Of a DNA stretch of 38,967 nucleotides, positions 16,947 through 24,077 are shown in pieces (position 1 is the first letter of the stretch; every line of letters starts with the position of its first letter). The translations under genes were made by a program, and so were the position numbers. The notes beneath the pieces were generated by a model, which searched no databases, was not told where the DNA came from, and saw nothing but the letters and a program-made list of their open reading frames with translations. The stretch spans positions 1 through 38,967 of the forward strand of contig CAZBRD010000029.1 in assembly GCA_964494205.1 (NCBI GenBank). The letters run 5' to 3'. This DNA is from JBBTCX01 sp964494205. Lineage in GTDB: Bacteria; Planctomycetota; Phycisphaerae; UBA1845.

Positions 16947-17525
16947 TCATGGCTGTCCGCCGGAAAAGAAATCTCCAAAACCTTGGTTCACGAAGTGCGC
17001 GCGAATGCGCTCAACGGCGTTTCGAACCTGACGGCGGGAGATTCGCATGTCGCGGGCAACCGCCGCGACGGCGTCAGTCTTCAAGCGGCGGGAGATTTCC
17101 TGGAGGTCGGCGGGCAGCGATTCGATGGCGCGGGCGATGGCAACCTTCAAATCGCCCTGCTCAACCGCCTCCCATTCATTTGCATTTGATGTCAGCGAAT
17201 CCCAAAGCGAAGTGTTGTCGGAATGCGAGACTCCACTTTCAAGCGACTGGGCTCTAAGACCCGCAGCACGTTTGAGGCGGCTTCTGTCCCGAAGAAGCAT
17301 GGCAACTTTGGTACGGATCACGCGGTCGGCAAAAGTGCTCGCCGCCCCGCGCGTCGGGTCAAAGAGATGCGATTTCTCAATGAGCGCTATTGTGAGTTCT
17401 TGCACCAGGTCGTCTTCATCGGAGCGTCGGAAACCTGGTTTTCGGGAAAGCTGACGTGTTTTGACTCGGATTAACGAACTTGCGTATGCGGTAAGAACCG
17501 CATCGCGGGCGGGACCATCGGGCAT
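16947..17525 (-). CDS. Sigma-70-like RNA polymerase factor encoded in the element
   Basis: A 192-residue protein with the two-domain plan of small sigma factors. A region-2-like segment (DEDDLVQELTIALIEKSHLFDPTRGAASTFADRVIRTKV, about 35-73) contains the polymerase-binding and -10-reading helices. A C-terminal region-4-like HTH (SLPADLQEISRRLKTDAVAAVARDMRISRRQVRNAVERIRA) would contact the -35 element. The ATG has GAGG 5 nt upstream. It is the second gene after the HTH protein, followed by replication genes, so it may redirect host polymerase to element promoters. No anti-sigma gene is visible. Confidence 0.8.
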   Translation of the reverse strand: MPDGPARDAVLTAYASSLIRVKTRQLSRKPGFRRSDEDDLVQELTIALIEKSHLFDPTRGAASTFADRVIRTKVAMLLRDRSRLKRAAGLRAQSLESGVSHSDNTSLWDSLTSNANEWEAVEQGDLKVAIARAIESLPADLQEISRRLKTDAVAAVARDMRISRRQVRNAVERIRAHFVNQGFGDFFSGGQP

Positions 17526-17696
17526 TTGCGCCTCGGGCCGGAGGCGCGTGCCCGCTGATGGTCATGTGCGCGCAGGGAATCCTCGTCGCAGCACACACGG
17601 CTGTTTGATTTACGGGATTACCTGAGTGACCGGCGGGTTATCACCTAACGGCGTGCCCGCGTCTTAAATGGCGTGTGTTTGGTTGCGTGGGGATGA

Positions 17697-17727
17697 CCGA
17701 CAAATGTCGGCGGTTGTGTCGGCGGTT
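17697..17727. promoter_or_regulatory. TGTCGG dyad plus direct repeats upstream of the sigma-like gene
   Basis: CCGACA-AA-TGTCGG (17697-17710) is a perfect 6-bp-arm dyad. It runs into two direct copies of TGTCGGCGGTT (17705-17715 and 17717-17727, period 12), so there are three TGTCGG half-sites on the plus strand plus one inverted. The 14-mer GTTGTGTCGGCGGT (17713-17726) recurs at 18508-18521 near the start of the HTH gene. Position between the HTH gene and the sigma gene suggests operator sites, possibly for the HTH protein. Confidence 0.5.
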
Positions 17728-18556
17728 AAATAATGCGAGTGGTGGGAAAACGCACTGGAAGTTCTTTCTTGCTGATCTTTGACAACGCTGGGCGCAACAC
17801 GCGCCAAAACCATTTGTGCGCTTTGCCGTTACCTCCTCGAAAATCAGGCTGCGGAAATTCGGGTGCTTTCAAACAACGCTCCAGCGTACGCTTGCTTAGT
17901 CCCGTTAGCGGCGCGACCTGCGAAAGAGTGACGATTTCATCGATTTGGTTCTCGGTGTCTTTCGGCTGTTGGGCATCGTACCAAGTGAGGTACTCAACAA
18001 ATCCGTCACGCACTACCACCAAATCGTCGACCACCGACTGCTGAACCCAAGGCCGCCAACCACGACGCTCCTTAAACAAGAAACACCCCGGCGGCATATG
18101 CTCTTGTGAGATTTCAACGACCTTGCCATTTCTCGTGGTACACTGTGAGTGCTTACCACCAAGGCCCGCGACTGATAGTTGCATACTTGTGGATGTACAA
18201 AGCGTCTCCCATCCCCAAGATTGGAGTGTCGAATCAACGCCTTCCCGCAGCATTCGATACAGCCGGGCAAATCGAATGATATTTGGCCAACCACCAGCAT
18301 GCTGTGATTTTCGTCGATTATCATCAAATGCAAGCCTTTGAGGGTTCAAAGTAATTTCCAATTTGAATAGTGCAGTATGAACCTCGAAATCGTTCATGGG
18401 AGACTGTTTTGAGCCCTTTGCGGTATTTCCGTGTTTCGATTTCCGAACGCATTTGCATTCGATCGCAGCCAAGAGAAAACTTTGAAGATGGCGAAGAATG
18501 TCGCCAAGTTGTGTCGGCGGTGGAGAAAAGTGGATAGGCTGCTTCAGTTGGCCCAT
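17726..18556 (-). CDS. HTH-domain protein, element regulator candidate
   Basis: A 276-residue protein with an unfamiliar N-terminal 200 residues and a C-terminal MerR/excisionase-like helix-turn-helix (VTLSQVAPLTGLSKRTLERCLKAPEFPQPDFRGGNGKAHKWFW, about 217-259). The pattern of recognition helix, then a wing containing Pro and basic residues, resembles AlpA/Xis-type proteins. ATG 18556 is chosen because AAGGAA lies about 7 nt upstream; an ATG 6 nt earlier is in frame but too close to that site. It is the first minus-strand gene of the element, divergent from the AlbA_2 gene across about 90 bp. That suggests a shared control region and a regulator or excisionase function (inference). Confidence 0.6.
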   Translation of the reverse strand: MGQLKQPIHFSPPPTQLGDILRHLQSFLLAAIECKCVRKSKHGNTAKGSKQSPMNDFEVHTALFKLEITLNPQRLAFDDNRRKSQHAGGWPNIIRFARLYRMLREGVDSTLQSWGWETLCTSTSMQLSVAGLGGKHSQCTTRNGKVVEISQEHMPPGCFLFKERRGWRPWVQQSVVDDLVVVRDGFVEYLTWYDAQQPKDTENQIDEIVTLSQVAPLTGLSKRTLERCLKAPEFPQPDFRGGNGKAHKWFWRVLRPALSKISKKELPVRFPTTRII

Positions 18557-18645
18557 TTTCATTTCCTTTCTGGAAGAGGCATCTATGCATAACCTGACGG
18601 TCGAAAGTGTACTTATTAAGGCCGATTACGTGGAGGGCAGCAGCA

Positions 18646-19542
18646 ATGACGATTGAAGAGCAATTCGAATCGCTGGATGTACGAACAGTCGAACGCTATG
18701 TAGCGGAACGCAAATCTGAAACTCTCCAACTCGATTTCAAGACCGTTGCTGACCAACCAATGAGGAATACAGACGACAAGAAGAACTTTGCAAAGGCTCT
18801 TTCCGGCTTCGCAAACTCCGATGGAGGAATAGTCGTTTGGGGCGTTCAAACAGACAAGGTTGCCGACGTAGACGTTGCGGTGTCCGAGAGGCCTGTCCCC
18901 AATGTCCAAGCTCTTGAGGGACGATTACTCGAGTTAGAGAGTGAAGCCGTAAGCCCATCCGTAGATGGAGTTCGTCACAAGGCACTTCAGAGGCCCGATG
19001 GTTCGGGATTTGCGGCAACTCTGGTGCTCGCGAGCGATCGCGGGCCGCACATGGCAAAGCTTGGCGAGGACAGGTACTACAAGCGTTCTGGCACCTCCTT
19101 TAGGCGCTGCGAGCATTTTGACCTGGACGACATGTTTGGTCGGAGGCCTAAGCCTAAGCTTAGTTTGCATTGCAGGATCGATGGTCAACTCCAAACGTCA
19201 CCCGATTACTCCGCGGCAACCCAGTTCGTTCGAATCGGCATAGAGAACAGAGGACGGGGAATAGCAAAGTTTCCTTACTTATATGCGTCTACGTCTCCTG
19301 TTGGTTTGGTAGGCGCCGGTCCACGAGGGTGGAATCCAATTTCATTGCTCAAAGGCCAGTCGTATGGCGTGTGTCTAGTTGGAGGGGCCGACGTGGTGAT
19401 ACATCCTGAAAGTGCGGTCGAAGTCTTGCAAACGATTGAATTCCGTGCGTCGTTGCATCACAACTTGAAAGTCTCATACCTGATTGGTGCAGAAGGTATT
19501 GAAGCAGTAGCGGGGACTTGGGAAATTCCAATCCGATCGTGA
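18646..19542 (+). CDS. AlbA_2/Schlafen-type ATP-binding domain protein
   Basis: A 298-residue protein. Residues about 10-130 match the AlbA_2/Schlafen-AlbA2 domain: EYKE-like KSETLQLDFKTV, then FAKALSGFANSDGGIVVWGVQTDK and the later DRGPHMAKLGEDRYYKRSGTSFRR. The C-terminal 150 residues are unrecognised and look beta-rich. ATG 18646 has GGAGG 9 nt upstream; an in-frame upstream start lacks such a site. Its direction is opposite to the whole minus-strand phage-like block. Schlafen/AlbA_2 proteins include nucleic-acid-binding regulators and defence-associated enzymes, so it may be an accessory (moron) gene or a regulator. I infer no catalytic activity from motifs. Confidence 0.78.
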   Translation: MTIEEQFESLDVRTVERYVAERKSETLQLDFKTVADQPMRNTDDKKNFAKALSGFANSDGGIVVWGVQTDKVADVDVAVSERPVPNVQALEGRLLELESEAVSPSVDGVRHKALQRPDGSGFAATLVLASDRGPHMAKLGEDRYYKRSGTSFRRCEHFDLDDMFGRRPKPKLSLHCRIDGQLQTSPDYSAATQFVRIGIENRGRGIAKFPYLYASTSPVGLVGAGPRGWNPISLLKGQSYGVCLVGGADVVIHPESAVEVLQTIEFRASLHHNLKVSYLIGAEGIEAVAGTWEIPIRS

Positions 19543-19554
19543 ATTCGACAAATC

Positions 19555-19580
19555 GTGGAGCGGAGGATTCGAACCTCCCG
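19555..19580 (-). other. tRNA/tmRNA 3'-end-like fragment, possible attachment-site remnant
   Basis: On the minus strand the sequence GGAGG-TTCGAAT-CCTCC makes a perfect T-arm with the invariant TTC loop, followed by GCTCCAC, the 3' strand of an acceptor stem. GTGGAGT at 19662-19656 (minus) could pair with it, but the span would be 108 nt, and I cannot fit D and anticodon arms. It is therefore a fragment and not a tRNA gene. Integrases commonly use tRNA or tmRNA 3' ends, and this lies at the end of the phage-like block, so it may mark an att site. No second copy was found near the integrase. Confidence 0.4.
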
Positions 19581-19595
19581 GCGCGACAAGTGCAC

Positions 19596-19715
19596 TTATG
19601 CGAAACAGCGGCAATTCACATTTCGCCCCTCGATTGAGGTGGCCCAGCCACCAAGACTCCACAGCCGCGCCGCTCCAGCCAAAACGCGTAACAAGAACTT
19701 GCTGATTGTTTTCAT
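19596..19715 (-). CDS. Possible 39-residue small protein
   Basis: A short ORF whose ATG at 19715 has a strong GGAGG with 5-nt spacing, and the product begins MKTISKFLLRVLAGAARLW, so a hydrophobic N-terminal segment is plausible. It ends before the tRNA-like fragment and follows the recombinase-HTH gene at 19781-20212 by 65 nt on the same strand. The ribosome site is the main evidence; coding potential is otherwise unproven. It could be a small membrane peptide or a chance ORF. Confidence 0.3.
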   Translation of the reverse strand: MKTISKFLLRVLAGAARLWSLGGWATSIEGRNVNCRCFA

Positions 19716-19780
19716 GATTACCTCCATTTGCTCTGTAAACAAGGTGGAGAATCCAACAACCGAGACGACAATACGAATCG

Positions 19781-20212
19781 CTACGCTGAATCGCAGTGGC
19801 ACGCAGCCTTATGCTGCGATAATAAGCTTTGCGTTACCAAGTGACAACGCTGTGCCTGCCAATCTACGCAAAGGGTAATTGGCCTAAGCGTGCGCTCGAA
19901 AATGCTCTCACGACCCTTTTCTTTGGACGGCAAGAAAAGCATCGTCTCTTGAATATCAGGCGCTAGGTGATTGAGGTTCATGATTTGTGTCATTCGCGGC
20001 TGCGTGACATGTGCCAGCCGAGCCAATTCGGACATGTCTGTGACTCTTCCCTCGCGGATGAGACGATCGAAGCGGATTGCCAAGGCCATCAAGCGTGCAA
20101 TCCGCGGAATGCGTCCGGGCGCTGTTGTCGACGGCGGGCTTGGCTTGTCCACCATTGCCTTTCGACCCTTCTCGCGCCGGACGAAATTCACCTTCCGTTT
20201 CACTGTAATCAT
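19781..20212 (-). CDS. HTH protein of the serine-recombinase cassette
   Basis: A 143-residue basic protein with a helix-turn-helix near residues 58-80 (MSELARLAHVTQPRMTQIMNL), similar to the DNA-binding HTH often found beside large serine recombinases. The first 20 residues are basic. The ATG overlaps the recombinase stop by 4 nt (ATGA), so translation is coupled. It may bind the recombination sites or regulate the cassette; no specific partner can be named from sequence. Confidence 0.7.
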   Translation of the reverse strand: MITVKRKVNFVRREKGRKAMVDKPSPPSTTAPGRIPRIARLMALAIRFDRLIREGRVTDMSELARLAHVTQPRMTQIMNLNHLAPDIQETMLFLPSKEKGRESIFERTLRPITLCVDWQAQRCHLVTQSLLSQHKAACHCDSA

Positions 20213-21882
20213 GCGGCAGCCTCCTTGGGTCGGCGTAGACGTTTCGGCGCGCGATGCGAATCGGGCCTGATCGCCGTAAGCGCTCTCGCATCACCGCCAG
20301 TTACTTCTGCCTCCGAGTCAGACTTGTCAGACTCATTCTCCCCGATCGCCTTGATTCCGGTCGGATGGAACGAGATCTCGATGCTGCACTCGGCGACATC
20401 GAACTCCACACGGTGGACCAGCAGGTTTATCAGCCGTACCTGTTCGCGCGGGGTCAGCGCCGACCAGACATTGTCGAAATCAGCGAGCGCCTTCGTCACA
20501 TCGACCTCGGTCAACGACTCGCGCTGCAGCGCCGCTATCTGATCATCAACGTCGTTCAATCGCCGCTCGGCGTGCTCTATTTGGTCCGCGAATTGTGAAA
20601 TTCGCGTGGCCGCGCCATTTGATGAATCCTGTACCGCTAATTCTTTCAGGTTTGCTCGCAATTTCGCGACGCTGCGTTGTATGGTTCCCCGTTCACGCTC
20701 AAGCCGCCCCAACGCCTCTTTCGCCTGCGCCACCGCGTGCTGCAGCGTCACGCGAACCAAATCGCGATCCTGACCAATGCAACGAATCTGGTCGATCACG
20801 GCCTTTTCGATTTCCGCCGACGGCAGCGATGGCGTCGGGCACTTGCGCCGTCCGTTCTTGATCGCGTTTGTACAGGTGTAGTAGCGGTAGCGCTTGTTAT
20901 CGCGCGTGGTATACGTATGGGCCATCACGCGGCTGCAGGATTTGCAATAGAGCAATCGGCGAAGGAGCGCACCGTGGCGATTGCGAGTCTCGGTGCTGAC
21001 ACCGTTTCGATTCTGCGAAAGTCGCGATTGGACACGGTTGAACAACTCGACGGGTACGATTGCCTCGTGCTCTCCGGCGTAGATTTCCTTTTTGTGCTTC
21101 GTCTTACCAATGTACAGAACGTTGGTCAGCAGGCCGTGAAGACGGCATTTGTCGTATGGCTCGCCGCCCCGCTGCTTCCCCGCTCGCGTGGACCATATCT
21201 TCGACAGCCAACCCCGGCGTTCGAGTTCGGCGACGGCTGCCAACAGCGTTCCCGATTCGAGATAGAGTTCGAAGATTTGGCGGACGCGTTCGGCCTCATC
21301 TGGATTGACGACGAGCTTCGGACTGCCACCCGTTCGATCAACGTCGTATCCGAGAACGGGCGTTCCGCCGGTCCATTTTCCCTTCTGACGCGAGGCTGCA
21401 ATCTTGTCGCGAATACGCTCACCGATGATTTCGCGCTCGAATTGAGCAAACGACAGAAGGATGTTGAGCGTGAGGCGTCCCATCGAGTGCGTTGTGTTGA
21501 AATGCTGAGTCACGGAAACGAACGAGACATTGTTCGTGTCAAAAGTCTCCATGATCTTGGCGAAGTCGAGCAGTGAACGACTAAGTCTGTCAACTTTGTA
21601 GACGACTGCGCAGTCGATTCTGCCCGCGCTGACGTCGGCCAGCAGTCGTTGAAGCGCTGGCCGTTCCGTATTCCCGCCGGTGAAGCCGCCGTCGTCATAT
21701 CGGTCAGGTAGTGCGACCCAACCTTCTGCCTTCTGGCTCGCGATGAACGCCTCGGCGGCTTCGCGCTGCGCATCGAGCGAATTGAATTCCTGTTGCAACC
21801 CATCCTCGCTGCTTTTCCGGGTGTAGATGGCGCAGCGAACCGTGGGGCCCTTCACCGAGGCTTGGCCATTCCGCCGGGTCAT
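20209..21882 (-). CDS. Large serine recombinase
   Basis: A 557-residue large serine recombinase. The N-terminal resolvase/invertase domain shows the catalytic motif AIYTRKSSEDG with the nucleophile probably Ser24, plus VVYKVDRLSRSLLDF and a conserved Arg-rich loop. A recombinase domain is followed by a zinc ribbon (YCKSCSRVM...YYTCTNAIKNGRRKCP, about 315-350) and a coiled coil (about 380-440), all as in phage integrases and transposon-type recombinases. Start ATG overlaps the DUF2924 stop by 4 nt. Its role is site-specific integration/excision, but the target sites are not visible. Together with its neighbours it forms a recombinase/DUF2924 cassette and is separate from the tyrosine integrase at the other end of the phage-like block. 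Confidence 0.9.
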   Translation of the reverse strand: MTRRNGQASVKGPTVRCAIYTRKSSEDGLQQEFNSLDAQREAAEAFIASQKAEGWVALPDRYDDGGFTGGNTERPALQRLLADVSAGRIDCAVVYKVDRLSRSLLDFAKIMETFDTNNVSFVSVTQHFNTTHSMGRLTLNILLSFAQFEREIIGERIRDKIAASRQKGKWTGGTPVLGYDVDRTGGSPKLVVNPDEAERVRQIFELYLESGTLLAAVAELERRGWLSKIWSTRAGKQRGGEPYDKCRLHGLLTNVLYIGKTKHKKEIYAGEHEAIVPVELFNRVQSRLSQNRNGVSTETRNRHGALLRRLLYCKSCSRVMAHTYTTRDNKRYRYYTCTNAIKNGRRKCPTPSLPSAEIEKAVIDQIRCIGQDRDLVRVTLQHAVAQAKEALGRLERERGTIQRSVAKLRANLKELAVQDSSNGAATRISQFADQIEHAERRLNDVDDQIAALQRESLTEVDVTKALADFDNVWSALTPREQVRLINLLVHRVEFDVAECSIEISFHPTGIKAIGENESDKSDSEAEVTGGDARALTAIRPDSHRAPKRLRRPKEAAA

Positions 21883-22373
21883 TCCTTCGACTCCAACCCG
21901 AAGAAACGGAAGCCATTCATATGCGAGCCGGTAATGGCCTTGGCGACGGCGGTCAACGATCGATAGCGCTCGCCGAGGTATTCGAAGCCGCTGGCCAGTA
22001 CGGTGACGTCGATCGTTCGGCCCTTGTATAGGCGAGTGATTTGGGAGCCGATGGAGGGCAGGCGTTGGTCTTTGGACACGGCAACGGGAACTGTCCGTGA
22101 GCCTGATGCCCTATCGCTCTTCGGCGGCCTCGTCCATTTCGGCGGCGTCAGACGAACGTCGGCGTCGTTGGCCAATTCGTCAGCCCGTCGAAGCGCTCGT
22201 TCGGTTAGACCACCTTCGGCGTTGGCCTGAAGACGCCATGCTATCCGCCGAATCAGATACTGGCGATGCCGACTGCGGACCGGCTCGCCGAAAACCTCGA
22301 CGTACCGTTCCTGCAGTTGGCCGACGGTCATTCTTTCAAGGAATGCAACTTCCTTTTCAATGTTAAGACCCAT
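21879..22373 (-). CDS. DUF2924-family protein
   Basis: A 164-residue protein matching DUF2924 by its typical blocks: LIRRIAWRLQANAEGGLTERA near 40-60, then the C-terminal LYKGRTIDVTVLASGFEYLGERYRSLTAVAKAITGSHMNGFRFFGL. DUF2924 genes regularly sit just upstream of large serine recombinases, where they probably assist DNA binding or site choice. The ATG has AGGAG with 7-nt spacing. It overlaps the recombinase start by 4 nt and the 104-residue ORF upstream by 11 nt. Family assignment is from memory of the conserved blocks. Confidence 0.82.
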   Translation of the reverse strand: MGLNIEKEVAFLERMTVGQLQERYVEVFGEPVRSRHRQYLIRRIAWRLQANAEGGLTERALRRADELANDADVRLTPPKWTRPPKSDRASGSRTVPVAVSKDQRLPSIGSQITRLYKGRTIDVTVLASGFEYLGERYRSLTAVAKAITGSHMNGFRFFGLESKE

Positions 22374-22677
22374 GGGTCCGCTCCTTATCTGGCAGCCCTA
22401 AATCGCGGGTACCGTGAGAGACACTGAGCCTCGTTTTTCCGAGGAAATCAAGGGAATTCTGGCCACAATTGTCGTTGACCTGGGTACCTTTGATTTCCCT
22501 TGAGGTGGCGATGCGGCGGTATTGAAGGACGCCCCTGACAAGGATTGCTGCGACCTCGCATTGTCGCTCTTCCGGCGACGGTGGAATCGCTGTTTGCGAA
22601 CCTAACATCCGGGTGAACTCCTTCAACTGAGTCGTGGTGAAATCGCACAATGCGAATCCGACCAACGGCTCATCCAC
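22363..22677 (-). CDS. Small protein preceding DUF2924
   Basis: A 104-residue ORF starting GTG, overlapping the DUF2924 start by 11 nt. It has an N-terminal soluble part (PPSPEERQCEVAAILVRGVLQYRR), likely helical, and a loose C-terminal half. The tight overlap and its place at the head of the recombinase cassette argue that it is real. The ribosome site (AGG about 6 nt from GTG) is weak and I cannot name a family. Similar small genes are commonly seen in front of DUF2924 genes. Confidence 0.45.
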   Translation of the reverse strand: MDEPLVGFALCDFTTTQLKEFTRMLGSQTAIPPSPEERQCEVAAILVRGVLQYRRIATSREIKGTQVNDNCGQNSLDFLGKTRLSVSHGTRDLGLPDKERTHGS

Positions 22678-23048
22678 CCGTTACCTATGCCCTTTCGATG
22701 AGTGTTGTCCGCGAACCTAATTGATAATCCTTTATGCCTGACGCCAACCCACTGACCTGTGACTCGTCCACTCGCAAGGTTATCCGCAACGCAGATTGCC
22801 TGAATTCAAGCGATAGCTCCCAAGAAACTACGATGCGGCTATTTTTTTATTGACTGACCCAAACTCTAGCAGCTAGCGTATGCGTCAATCTTGATAGCAA
22901 GTTTGTAAGCCATTGGTTCGCGCGCGGGTTCTGTGCGTGCGGTCTAGGCATTATGCCGAGACTCAACGCAGAATGATCAATTAAGCGCAATTTGAATTCA
23001 AACCAGATGGCTTGGGTCTATTACGCCTCGTTCTTGAGGAGCCTCGTC
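22678..23048. other. Intergenic region between the recombinase cassette and the protease gene
   Basis: About 370 bases separating divergent units. Nothing convincing is coded. TTGACT (22850-22855) after a T-run could be a -35 element for the plus-strand protease gene, but no good -10 follows at 16-18 bp, so I do not call a promoter. The sequence just before the protease gene contains GAGGAG (about 23036-23041), which is its ribosome site. Confidence 0.4.
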
Positions 23049-24065
23049 ATGGCGCGAACAAGAATACTTAAGATCGACCATAAGCTCATCTTAGGCACTC
23101 TAACGGTAAGCCTACTCTTACCTGGATGTGTTCCCGATAATTCGACCACTGATGGTACGAGTAGACATCGCGAGGTAACGACACTCTCCGATGTTAGCGA
23201 AGCCGTTGGCGGCACATTCAGCTTCAGCGGTGAGCCGGAAGGTGCGTGCTGCAACGGTTCCATTTGTACGCAAACTTCGGGCACGGCTTGCACCACGGGT
23301 GGCGGCATCTACCAGGGTGACAGCGTTGCGTGCGGTACGTTGTGCTTTTTTGGCGCCTGCTGCATCGGTACGAGCGGTGTCTGCGAGAATGCGTCGGCTG
23401 ATTGCTGCTCGGATCAGGGCGGAACGTTCATCGGCGGAACGGATTGCGCATCCGTCGATTGCCCCTGCAACATCAACTGCGCTCCGGGCAAGACGGTGGA
23501 AGGCGAAGCCGACTGTGGTCTGCCGACGGATACGGTGAACGGTGGCTGCATCTCTACTCCGTTTATCACACAGCCGATTTCGTGCGGTCAAGGTTATTGC
23601 GGGACCGCCGCATTTGACGGCTCGTTGCGCGATACCGACTGGTACTCGATCACTCTTTCCAGCGACACTCTGGTGACGTGGTCGGTGAACGCGGAGTTTG
23701 ATCCGGCGCTCTTTATCGTTGACAGTGCGAGTGGAACAAATTGTGCGAGCGTGGTTATTGTGGCTTCGGCTGCCGGTGAGCAGTGCGGTGCGGCGACTAC
23801 GGTGAGTGCTTGCCTCCCTGCTGGTACTTACGAGCTGTTTGTTGGTCCGGACTTTGCCGGTGTTGAGGCCTGCGGAGCGGAATACACCGCCACAGTGACG
23901 TGCAGTGTTTGTCCGCCGCCGCCGGCTCCCGCGGATAACTGTCCAGCGACATCGCTCGGCAATCTGAATGCAGGCGGCAGCGTGTCGGGTACGCTTGCGG
24001 GGTCGACAGATAACTTCGCCGCCCCGACGGGTTGCGGCATCGAGGCGCCGTGCTTTTTCTACTGA
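23049..24065 (+). CDS. N-terminal part of giant secreted S8 protease, ends at in-frame TGA
   Basis: A 338-residue ORF that is the front of the protein continued from 24078. It starts ATG 23049, with GAGGAG 7-8 nt upstream; the longer ORF start at 22992 has no such site. An N-terminal hydrophobic segment ends LLLPGC, a lipobox-like site, so it may be a lipoprotein with acylated Cys, although Pro at -2 is atypical. Cys-rich repeats of the form GACCxG...GG.Y.GD..CG follow (about 55-130). A PPC-like beta domain comes next (about 165-290) and a second one begins (about 295). The ORF stops at CFFY-TGA, and the same frame continues with NGNDVIYQFTAG. The stop falls inside that second domain, so the protein is interrupted and not naturally terminated there. 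Confidence 0.8.
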   Translation: MARTRILKIDHKLILGTLTVSLLLPGCVPDNSTTDGTSRHREVTTLSDVSEAVGGTFSFSGEPEGACCNGSICTQTSGTACTTGGGIYQGDSVACGTLCFFGACCIGTSGVCENASADCCSDQGGTFIGGTDCASVDCPCNINCAPGKTVEGEADCGLPTDTVNGGCISTPFITQPISCGQGYCGTAAFDGSLRDTDWYSITLSSDTLVTWSVNAEFDPALFIVDSASGTNCASVVIVASAAGEQCGAATTVSACLPAGTYELFVGPDFAGVEACGAEYTATVTCSVCPPPPAPADNCPATSLGNLNAGGSVSGTLAGSTDNFAAPTGCGIEAPCFFY

Positions 24066-24077
24066 AACGGCAACGAC

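Noticed and set aside
19555..19662. Complete tRNA gene
   Set aside because: The acceptor partner is 108 nt away and no D or anticodon arm fits; only the 3' end is supported.
20677..21576. Long plus-strand ORF (299 codons) over the serine recombinase
   Set aside because: It lies wholly antisense to a well-supported recombinase gene, has no ribosome site or recognisable motif, and is explained by the GC-rich codon pattern of the real gene.
24063..24065. TGA reassigned to Trp or used for selenocysteine
   Set aside because: TGA terminates many other genes in the window, so reassignment is unlikely; I saw only a weak downstream hairpin and no clear selenocysteine signal, so a mutation or sequence error is simpler.
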